A stretch of 64,000 nucleotides of DNA from Phytoseiulus persimilis (taxonomy: Eukaryota > Arthropoda > Arachnida > Mesostigmata > Phytoseiidae): the NCBI GenBank assembly GCA_037576195.1, contig CM075104.1, forward strand, positions 28,040,211-28,104,210, in the 5' to 3' direction. The notes under the pieces are model-generated. The model searched no databases, was not told the DNA's origin, and saw only the letters and a program-made list of their open reading frames with translations. Positions 55,018 to 64,000 of this stretch are shown one piece after another; position 1 is the stretch's first letter; every line of letters begins with the position of its first letter. A program made the translations under genes and the position numbers.

Positions 55018-56280
55018 GTTATTCTTTCGATTGTGTCCGCTTCGAATGTTGCCCCCAGAATTAAAAAAACGCAGCTCCGCAGCATGTTACTCCTAGTGAG
55101 GGAAAGGAGGAGACGAGCTCGGGAATAGACTTGATTTTTATCTTCCGCCGTATCGTCTCAAGGCTATAGGATTAACGGCGTCTCGCGTGTCCCTAGCTGA
55201 TGGGGAGGAAGATAGATCAGACGGTAGAATAGATAACGGATCATTATTGAAGCAGAGGCGAGACGCTCACTGACCCCTCTACAGCCCGCGAAGTTCACGT
55301 CGAAACGATCAATGGAGTGAAAGTTCATGGAGGACAACCATGCAGACAAACAGACGGGCCCTGGTAAATCGGGTACAATCTCGATGGTCGCAATCGAACG
55401 GAGGAGGAGTTCCGACTTCCGATCAGTGAGAGCCAGCTCCAAGAAAGCTGGGGGACTTGAGTTTCGGCCAAAAATCTCCCCAAGTAGATCGAATCACGGG
55501 GTCGGAAATTCTCCTTGGGTTTCGGCTTCGAAACCTTCAGTCAATTCATCGAGCCAGGACCATCCGCTCAAACAACGATATCTGTGGTCCCAATGAGCCA
55601 AACTCCATCTGAGAGCAGTAATGAGCAGACTTCGATGGACTCGAAAACTTGGCTCGAACCCGAATCTGCTCGTTGATTCAGAATCTGCTCTAGAACCCGG
55701 ATTCGATTACGAATCCGACTCGGACGGCTCCCCGGTTGGGCTAAGAAGATTGTTTTGGTCTCGGCTTCGGGGATCTCATCTGAGGGCAAAAAGGAGATTC
55801 TGCATTGGAAGTTTCGGAAAAGAAATACGAGTCAGAGACGGTATCTCGACCGACTTACATCCCGTGGATCACTGAAACGTCCTCCATAAATCGAACTCAT
55901 TTGACGAATACCGGCCAATCCAACGAACCGGTCCTGAGCTAACATTCATGCTCGATTATTCCGGAGCTCAGAACAGAGCTGAACCCTCGCAGCACCCCGC
56001 AGACGGAAGCGAGTCAGTGCGAACCCACGAAAGGGCGCACTCAAATTCCGAAGCAACTGTGGTGGCGTTTTCTTGCGGTTTGAAGATGGGGTTCCATTAA
56101 ACGAACACAGCGATTTCTACGACAGAGAGAGGCAGCAGACCTTACACCACTTTCTCACATCTCGAAATGGGAATGGGTCGTAGAAAAGTAGTTTTATAGG
56201 GAGCCTCATCCTCGGAATTCACTTTTGTTGAAGACTTCTTGCTATTTCGTTTCGGCTCCAACAAACCCAACCCTTTCAAC

Positions 56281-58587
56281 ATGTTCAGGTAAGTTTCCAG
56301 GCTTCTGCCATCTACGATTAGACTCCGTGAAGTGCTCCGCCACGGGAATTCGGGCTTGGACGCACGTCGTACTCAATTGTATGGACAGTGTTCGCAACCG
56401 GCTGAATGTAGCTGCGCGGGTCCGAAATTTACGTCGGACCTGGTTTGCTTGCGGTGCTCTTCTCGCAATACATTGGTACAGACTGGGAGATCTATCGGAT
56501 CGCTGTTCTAGAGCCCAAACCCCAACCTGGAGGTTCTGCGCATCAACCGAGAGTAGAGATACGGTGTTCAACGAATCACGACGCTCGTGAAAGTTGACAA
56601 GGACTTTGAATTTGGTCGAATGCAGTGCAGTGGTCGGTCGATGGTGCTCAATTTCTGCCGCGATTCGTACAAAAAGAACGAACACGCCAGGCGAGAGCAC
56701 CAGGAGCTGACAAGGACGCTGTTCCAGTCTGCGTTTCCGCTTTGTTCGCAGTGGAAGTCTTCGCGCAAACTGCGTTGAGCCGCCTGCCCTCCTGCCGCTG
56801 TTGTGGACGTCGCTTCGTTGACTCGTGACTAGAACCTGGGCAGACCGTATGGACGGACTATGACCGTACGAACCAGAACATCGACCACATGATGTCGAGC
56901 TCGTATGACTATTCAGGGTTCAATGATACCAACCCAAGAATAACAACATTCTGGTTGACTGTTTCCGCTGTTTTCTCAGCGTTAGTGTCGAGAGCAATAG
57001 CTGTCGCAATATTTTGACTTGAGAAGACAAATATTCGTTGCTGGCATGATGCTGCGAGATCCCCTCCCGAAAATCCGTTCAATGCTCCGTCAAAGTTCGC
57101 CGTCTCATCTCATTTCGGTGTAGTTCTCGTCTGCTGAGAAACAAGCACCATCTGGGGAGCGATTCCGAAGATGTTGCTCGACCTCATTGTGATTGTAGAG
57201 TTGAGTAGGTTCGCCGATTTGAGGGATATGGTAATTTCTGCTGCCAGACAGATTTAGATCGAATCAGAATCCTGGAACACAGTGTCGACAGCCCCATGCA
57301 TATTCCTCACAACATCGATTTGCAAAACTAAGCTGACTTCTCTTCTTCCAGCATTGAGCAACGCGAGGCAATCAGGCGAGAAGCCGCGATGGAGCGTCAG
57401 AGAATGGTAGCCGGGTCGGGTACCTTCTCAACGCCCTGGAACAAAACTCAGGACCACACGCTCTTCAAAGCGCCGGTCAAGGTACTTTTCGCCTGAAAGG
57501 TTCAATGCCATTTTGGCAAACTCTCTTATCCACTCGAATCTGAGTTTGTATTCTGCTCCAGGTTGATCGGAAGGATGCGATTGCCCTCATGGCAAGAGGC
57601 GTGCTCGGAGATTTCCGGGATTTCTCGGAAATTATTCAGGCGTCGTGGGAGCCGATTCCAGATGGTCTTGGCCTACCGCGACCGGCTCAACGGCCGCCTG
57701 CGACGCCTGTGCCGAAACCGCGTCTTCCGTCAACGGGACCACCTCCCGTCATTCCTCGGCCGGCGCGGCAACATCCGAAGGGGCCAACCGGGCTCACTTC
57801 GCAACCGGATCCTGGACAGGCTGCCGCTCGGTATTCGATGTCTTGGGCGCCTTCCCGGTTGTCGGGAGCGGCTCGGAAGAAGCCCATCTCGTCCGCGCGA
57901 CCAAAAGCCGAAGAGCTCGCGGCTGAGATGAGTCGCGTAGAGAAAGTTCTGGACGAGATGAGGCTCCCTCCTCTGCTCGCCGACATCGAGGATCGAGGAC
58001 GCCGGCAGCCCGACCAAACGTCAGGCGAGATTGGTGCTGTCGAGGACATCCTGAAAAGGATGAAATTGCCTTCGCCGCTCAGCCCCATAAGGAGTCCTGC
58101 GAGGGATATGGTGGCTACGGCGGGGGTTCTACCCTCGACAGCAGCGACAACCGTCGCCAAGCGAGGCCGAAGACTGCCTGGTCGGGCGCCGGCTCGAATC
58201 AGGGCCTCCCATGTCCCAAGGGCGTCTCTCGTCCCCAAAAGGTACGTTCACGGTCTCCAAGTTGACAGCTCTAATTCTTTGCTTCTACCCCATCTCCCGC
58301 GTGCCACTCTCCTCGGCAAAAGCTTCGAACGCTTATCGAACCATTCATATTGCAGGGACTTCCGTGACGTTCAAGTTCCGCATCCTGTTGCGGAGCTTTG
58401 TTTGTCATCGGACAGCTCCGAGAGTGAGGACGACGAGAGGGCCCCTCAGGGCAACGGGCCAGACACGGCAGTCCGTGAGTAGATTTCCTGAGCTTCTTAG
58501 CCAAGAGCCGGGAAGAGTACCACTCGCAAACCGAACACCTCCTGGATGTCTCCGGCAGCGAAGAAACCCCGGGGAGCGACGGCGTAG
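56281..58587 (+). pseudogene. Short AF4/FMR2 (lilliputian)-like gene, copy 3, last exon damaged
   Basis: Exons equivalent to copies 1 and 2: 56281-56288, 57352-57481, 57562-58241, 58356-58474. The first four have intact GT-AG sites and frame, with LFKAPVKV and both ELL-binding-like motifs. A deletion of about 91 bp after 58505 removed the acceptor of the last intron and the start of exon 5. The remaining tail (STTRKPNTSW...KKPRGATA, stop 58587) could only be reached through an intron of under 30 bp. Read-through of the donor gives a stop three codons on (TAVRE). AATAAA remains at 58617. It may still make a protein lacking the final residues. Confidence 0.5.
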
Positions 58588-58724
58588 TGGGCTGAAGAGG
58601 GAGCCGCCTGTTCTAAAATAAACCGAGTCTCGAAACTAAGAAATTGGTATTCCTTCGCCGAAGCACAGCGGTAGATTAGACGGTCCGAGAGTTGTGCTCC
58701 GTTCGCAACCGAGAACACGGCGAG

Positions 58725-58967
58725 ATGCCGACCATGGGTGCTGAGAAGAAGAAAGCGGGCATCCGAGATGCGCTACGAGTTCTAGCCGTCACCGTGATCG
58801 GTGAGGTAGGAGTAGGAACACCAGCTGCAACGTATCCCAAGTTCAATGAGTATCGTTGTGAAATACAAAAGCTCAACACGGCATTTCTCGAAGGCGCCGC
58901 GGACCCTCTGAAAGACGTCATGGGAGGTGAATTATTCGAGGGGAAACGCCTCTCTGTTTTCGGCTGA
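58725..58967 (+). pseudogene. Small unrecognised gene, unit 3 copy, interrupted by SINE
   Basis: The longest version of the MPTMGAEKKKAGIRDAL frame. It lacks the FPGEELARA stretch of units 1 and 2 but goes on through EYRCEIQKLNTAFLEG and DPLKDVMGGELFEGKRL. The SINE target site at 58937-58951 then cuts it and a stop follows in SINE sequence. The coherent extension suggests unit 3 preserved more of an ancestral frame. Confidence 0.3.
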
Positions 58968-59226
58968 ACCTCTCAGCCAGCCCTCAGGAGTGTCCCGGAT
59001 TCACCTTTTCGGTATTGCTTCAGTAACACTCCCTATCGCCTCGCAAATCCCATTGCGGGCGGTGGGCTTGGGTCTTAAGATGGTTCAGATTTAATTCTGA
59101 TATAAATTAAATCCTCTTTTTACCACATAAGAAATTTGTTGTCCCGGCCGGGGATCGAACCCGCGATTGCTAGCTTAGCGTGGCACCCAAGGCGTTGGTT
59201 TATGCCACACGGCCAACGAGCCGATC
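58952..59226 (-). mobile_element. tRNA-derived SINE, full length, unit 3 only
   Basis: 275 bp on the minus strand with the perfect 15-bp target duplication CGAGGGGAAACGCCT (58937-58951 and 59227-59241). Both the A-box-like and B-box sequences are present. Units 1 (about 37234) and 2 (about 46932) have the same target once and no SINE, so they are true empty sites and the insertion followed the duplication. The body is closely similar to the copy at 8894, including the TTTATATC region. Confidence 0.95.
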
Positions 59227-59386
59227 CGAGGGGAAACGCCTGGCGAGGAGCGAAACCATCTTTTATTTCGTTGCACTCATCCGCTGAGCTTTGCGCGAGT
59301 AACCTGCAAGATCATTCGAAGAACTTTCCCGAATGCGACACAACGACACCGCCGTCGTACGAAACGGGAACAGGGAAAATCACTGA

Positions 59387-59914
59387 TTGAGCTTTCCCAT
59401 ACGGGCAGTGACATTTCTCTCCAAAGAACGCGGCCGTTGGGACTGGAGTGATTGTTGCAACACAGTCGGGCGATCAGGGGAGGCAGGGTTGAACTTTCGA
59501 CTTTCTGAGACGCGATTTGAAAGCTCTGCGGGAGACCTGAAAATTTCGCTCGGAGAAACCAAAGACGCAAAAGCTCCAGTGAATTGCGAGGTAGTCACGG
59601 TCGTTGTGGATGGCAGTGCTCCCAAACCAGGTCTTAACGAAGCACTCCTGAGGGAAGCAAGGGTTCTCCAAGTTGGACGAGCGCAAGTTTCTGACCGGAA
59701 GAATCGAGAATCATTGACGACTGGGAACGAACAGCGACAGACCACAACGTCCGCGTCTATTCAACGATGGTTTGCAGGTGAGAGGGGGAACTCTTGGGAT
59801 CAAGAGCTTGAAGAACTGCCCCGCGTCTTCCGCTTCGGACTCAGCTCGTCTTATGACGTGCCCATTCCAAGGGCCCCGAATGACCGAAACGAGGCTGAAT
59901 CCCTTCTCCGATGA
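59387..59914 (+). CDS. Unrecognised open frame, unit 3
   Basis: 175 codons, the counterpart of 37223-37783. It keeps the SSAGDLKISLGET and VNCEVVTVVVDGS regions and the same final part up to a stop near 59914. No family recognised; function unknown. Confidence 0.25.
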   Translation: MSFPIRAVTFLSKERGRWDWSDCCNTVGRSGEAGLNFRLSETRFESSAGDLKISLGETKDAKAPVNCEVVTVVVDGSAPKPGLNEALLREARVLQVGRAQVSDRKNRESLTTGNEQRQTTTSASIQRWFAGERGNSWDQELEELPRVFRFGLSSSYDVPIPRAPNDRNEAESLLR

Positions 59915-60621
59915 CGGAGTCATGACCCGGGTCGTCGACTCGAAGTTACCGCATCCAGGTGGGATTCTTCTAAACCGCGTCCAAGCCGGTCATCGAGATT
60001 GCCCATTCGGTGCGAACCGTAGACTTTCTCGCACTCGAAACATGACTTCATCAGAGAAGAGTCTCAGCCTCGTCTCCAAGAGCCCCGAGAGTCCTCATTG
60101 TCCCAATTCGGAAATGGTCTCCGCTGGTCTCACAATCTTGGAGAGATAACGCGCGTGGGATAGGTGGTATACAACAGCCGCGACACGTTAGCAGCAACCT
60201 TTTGCGAGTTCCTCTGGCACACTTGCTTTAATGACGTCCGATTGCCGCATTTCTTGCGTTCGATTCTCGACTCACAATCAGTGTTGCAACGGTAAGTCTT
60301 CCTCTTTAAATGGCGCGACCGAAGTCGCAGCTTCACTATATTACTGTAATCACGATCACGTAGGTATAGGTTGACGCTTCCGTCCTCATTCAGCATTTCA
60401 GCGAGGTAGGACACTGACTGAGAAAACTGGTATCGTCCGGAGCGTTCTTCTGGGGGCGCCTCGAGCCTTCACAAGAAGCTGGTGGAGCAAGAAGGACGTA
60501 ACGCAAAACGTTCCCAGGGGAAACGGCAAGCGGCTCCGATGCGTTCCTCGCCAGGCGGCGCTTCTCGAACTCAAACTGTAGACGCGCCAACGATAGCAAC
60601 GTCTAACGGTAGAACCCGATA

Positions 60622-61011
60622 GTGAAGCAGATCGTTCCCCCATGTACGATACCGGTGTTTGCTCTTTTGTCCATGACTCAGGTGGAATTCCAACTATGGT
60701 TGAGAGAAAGAAGGCTTCTGGCGGAAAGAACAGGAAAAGGAAGCTTGAGAGGGCAAGCGAAGCATCAACGACGAGAAGCGGTAAGGAGGCAAAGGCATTC
60801 CGCGAATTCTTTGAGCCTTAGACTACCCAGGTCTATCACCGTTCCTCGATCTTTCGGATCGAGGAATCGAATGCCCATGCAAGAGGCAAGCATCGACCCC
60901 TCATGTGTCGATTCTCAGCAAGCTAGGGCGAGCCATGTTGGAGAATCTTATGGGGACCCTCCTGATGGCTCAGTCGCGCCTCCCCCAAAATCAGCTTTAG
61001 GGAACGGATAG
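60622..61011 (+). CDS. Unrecognised open frame, unit 3
   Basis: Identical translation to 38652-39041, in the part of the duplication with almost no differences. No recognised domain. Coding status is doubtful because the opposite strand is open as well. Confidence 0.15.
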   Translation: MKQIVPPCTIPVFALLSMTQVEFQLWLRERRLLAERTGKGSLRGQAKHQRREAVRRQRHSANSLSLRLPRSITVPRSFGSRNRMPMQEASIDPSCVDSQQARASHVGESYGDPPDGSVAPPPKSALGNG

Positions 61012-61776
61012 CGAATCACAAGGTTTCACCGACGAGCTCTCTCGTCCCGATGCCCACGTCTCAGTGGAGAATCAGACCTGGAACCGCTAAGAAGACCCCT
61101 CAAGTTGGCCCGAAGTCTCGCTTAGCGCCCTACCGGATCATATTGGTCGAAGAGGGCCCCCCTCCATGCCGGATATCGAATTCTCTCTTGATCAGAACCG
61201 GCGTCATTTCACTCTGGATTCCTGCAAACGAACCCTTCCGAACGGCCAGCAGGTCATCCGCCGTTGGCTCGTTGATTCAAATTCATCGGACAGAGCTTGT
61301 GGCTTCTGCTGAAAGTTGTTCCAAAAGCCGAATTAATGGAATCTCGCGAAAGCAGGTATCTGTGATTGGAAACCCTTCAGTGAGAATCTCAGGATTGTGA
61401 GGTATGTGGATACAAAAGCAAATCAAGTGTACGTCCGGGAACATTTTTTTTTTTCTGGCTTCGACACGGTGTTGTGTTCCACGGAGGAGGGACTCTAGAA
61501 TCTTCTGCTGGACACGCTACAGGAGCATAAGCTGATGCTTCACGCTTGCCAAAGTTATGATCACGGCGCGGATACGAAAGTCAAGAAAACCGGCGTGCAG
61601 GCTCGGCGGCGAGAAGTGGACCCTCGATCAATTGTCGTACCCCACGGCTGCCACTCGCTGAATCTGCAGAGGTTATACTTCCTATTCTGTGGATCGGTCT
61701 GAAGGTGGGAAATTTCGAGAGACGAGGTTTGATATCTGATCTCGAAGCCGCTATGTGAAATCGCTGGGGGAGCCGA

Positions 61777-62576
61777 GTGGATAGCGTGAGGACACACCGC
61801 GTCCCGACAATCGAAGTTCACGCAGCATTACAGGAAGTCTATCTGGTGTCCGTGGTCGTTTGGTACGACATTCTCTTCAAAATTAACCTTGTGAGCAAAG
61901 CGGTTCCGACGCAGGCTGTCAATCTCGCAACCCCTTGCTACCTCATCCAAACTTGTTTGGGTTTCATCTCGAAATACGCGGTCACAGGCTTCGCTGGGGC
62001 TGTGGTGGAGGCGAAGAGAATCGCCCGTCGGATGGGTGTGCGTGATTTTTTACCCAACTCAAGAAGAGGCTCCATGTGTCAGGAGCGAGAACTTGTTCAG
62101 GCTTTTGAACACGACTTCTCCGCTATCCTGAATAGAGTTACAAAAGCCTCACTGGAAGAACGTTTCCATTGCTCCATGCTCACCGAAGTCTGCGGAGATT
62201 CCTTAAGGACGTCACAGACCAACCAAGCGACATCTCTCCGCGTTACATGAACCTAGAAGAGACACTGAAGCACGACGAAGGAAGTGATTTAAGCGGAAAG
62301 GAGCTCTGCGAAGAGCTTGCACCAATTCGCCAAGTAATACCACGCGAAAGATGTTAACCCCAACAGATTCTGCAGCACGTCAAGGGTAATTCAGCAATCG
62401 ATCTATTCCCAATTATTTGGGTAGCGCTGCGAGTTTGGTCAACACTCGCAGTAACTGTACATAGCAGTGAAAGGAGTTTTTCGAAACTAAAGCTCATCAA
62501 AACTCATTTGAGATCCACCATGTCAGAAAACCGTTTATCATCACTGGCAGTGCTCTCCATAAAGCACGACGAATAA
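61777..62576 (+). pseudogene. ZMYM1-like hAT transposase C-terminal remnant, unit 3
   Basis: Same remnant as at 39808-40607, with the same frame breaks, so it was broken before it was duplicated. The dimerisation segment runs 62370-62576 and differs by one residue (SENR against SDNR). Confidence 0.75.
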
Positions 62577-64000
62577 AGCCCGAGAAGTTTTATTTCAAAA
62601 TCCTCGCTCTCTTTCCTTGGGGTCTCGGCTTCGAACTGAATTCTGTTCATCTGTTGTGCGCCAGTGATTCACGGCACCAACGATTGGCAATTGGTTCTGC
62701 ATCGAGTATGCGTGTCGTGCATCAGAGGACTTGTCTATCTATCATATCTCGGGGATATGTTTGTATGAATTATGTGGAGGGTAGTAGACTTCGAGGTGGA
62801 GGAAAGTTCACGACGATCCGCCCAAGCCTCAATGTTACGAAGGGCCCATACTTTTTGGAGTCAAAAGAGGTGGTTCCGGCGTGTGACAACTCTCAACAGA
62901 TCGCCAGCCTGCAGGTGGCACACCCACTGCAATCCGTAGCTGTGAATAGAGATAAAAGACCCGGAAGCTCCTACAAGTTCGCTTCATAAAAGCCTATCTG
63001 GCCTCCGATCCCGATATATGGGAAGCAGAACGCAGAACCTCCGCAGCGGATCATATCTGGATTGGATAACGTGAAGTTTGCAATGGCGGTTTCGGCAGCG
63101 GAAACCTTGGAGGAGTTCTCGCGCGACGTAGCTCCATGTTTGTTGCGTATGCTTCAAGTTTATGAGAAGTCATGGTTACCAGTGGTGCGCATGCGCTGTC
63201 GGCTCAAACATCGCAGCACACAAAAGTCGGCGGCAGCGACTTCCAAGCATCATGGGTATTGTTCATGGACGATCGACGGCCAATGTGTTCACATGGGTCT
63301 TTTGCACATTTCGACTAACGCAGCTGCGCGGCATTGGGATGGCTCCGCTCCAGCTGTAAACATTTCATCGTCAACTCATTTTGGCCCGTCGTTCCGTTGC
63401 TCGCAGTGTTCGTTAGAGACGAGATCAGCCAGTGAATCCGGAATTCACTCAGGTCGGGCCCGGTGACTCGAGCGCCGACTCTTCTATATCTGGTCCAGTT
63501 GCGTCCTTGTTCGTCAGGCCCCGCCGCCACATTCAGCTCAACCGCAGCTATCTCCACGGAGTTAGTTTCGGCACTTCCCTTGGAGAGCGCTAACTCTTTC
63601 GTTTTGACTGTAATAAATGGAACCTCTTTCTCAGGGCTGGGATGCTCTCCAGTGCGGAGCCGCGTGGGAGCGTCGAAGAAGAGTTGCCATGTCGAGTGCA
63701 GCAATCTGACTCTGGAAGTTGGGCCGGAATAGCTGACAGACCGAGCGTATTTGATACGTAAGCAGAGATTCGGAAGGACTTCAGGAGAAATCGACGAGGT
63801 GAGGATGGCATGTTCATCCTGACGTAGGCGATAAAAACTGCGAAGGACCGAAAAACGGGTCTGATGCGTGATAAATTTTACCGAGGCCAATGATCGAATT
63901 GATCGATATCTGCTGTGGCAAAGCTCAAGGGAGAGAGAGGAATGGACTCGGCATTCATCGAGCTCGTCGGAGGCCTGTATGAAGAAACTTCAACCTCCAG

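Larger units (their letters stand above)
55018..64000 (+). repeat. Segmental duplication unit 3 (continues past window)
   Basis: Matches the left flank of array C (25852-25984), then the right flank of the Helitron-like element (from 31965), then unit 1, with a deletion of the 32.2-33.6 kb equivalent near 55400. The last bases, GGAGGCCTGTATGAAGAAAC and onward, match about 42010, so the unit goes on beyond the window. From 60.6 kb it is nearly identical to 38.6-42.0 kb. Confidence 0.9.

Overview
This is eukaryotic, animal-type DNA: short GT-AG introns, AATAAA polyadenylation signals, a tRNA-derived SINE, several non-LTR retrotransposons, Helitron-like, hAT and Harbinger remnants, and about 24 kb of minisatellite. 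The one intact LINE carries R1-clade features (three gag-type zinc knuckles, an apurinic-type endonuclease, a reverse transcriptase and a C-terminal CCHC). That clade is mainly arthropodan, so an arthropod is the best guess. The lineage cannot be fixed from the sequence, and there is no bacterial gene organisation.

Layout. Positions 1-584 are flank plus what looks like one end of a Helitron-like element. Positions 585-25394 hold a 45-bp satellite in one orientation. A full-length SINE (8894-9167) and an apparently intact 6.2-kb LINE (14465-20675) interrupt it, each with a clear target-site duplication. A unique spacer follows (25395-25984). Positions 25985-31965 are a second copy of the satellite in inverted orientation, inside an element with a (GTCAGTYT)n block at one end and a hairpin at the other. 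From 31965 to the window end lie three direct segmental-duplication units of roughly 7.5-10 kb (about 31.97-41.8, 41.8-49.3 and 55.02-64.0 kb; the last runs off the window). A decayed LINE on the minus strand (49.4-53.5 kb) separates units 2 and 3. It carries a second, 5'-truncated LINE nested inside it, and a truncated SINE lies nearby.

Genes. Each unit holds one copy of a five-exon gene. Its predicted product (about 344 aa) resembles the N-terminal part of the AF4/FMR2 (AFF, Drosophila lilliputian) scaffold of the super elongation complex: an N-terminal P-TEFb-binding-like block, two tandem ELL-binding-like motifs and an acidic serine cluster. It then stops just before a polyadenylation signal, lacking the rest of the usual >1000-aa protein. 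Copies 1 and 2 keep all splice sites; copy 3 has lost the last acceptor. Units 1 and 3 also carry identical remnants of a ZMYM1-like hAT transposase, and unit 2 instead carries a Harbinger-like transposase remnant. Most other open frames are either satellite translations (45 is divisible by 3, so long frames stay open on both strands) or unrecognised.

How it fits together. The window looks like repeat-rich, possibly pericentromeric or otherwise heterochromatin-prone sequence, built by satellite expansion inside a Helitron-like element, nested retroposition, and tandem duplication of a truncated AFF-like gene. SINE filled and empty sites give the order of events: duplication first, then the SINE in unit 3.
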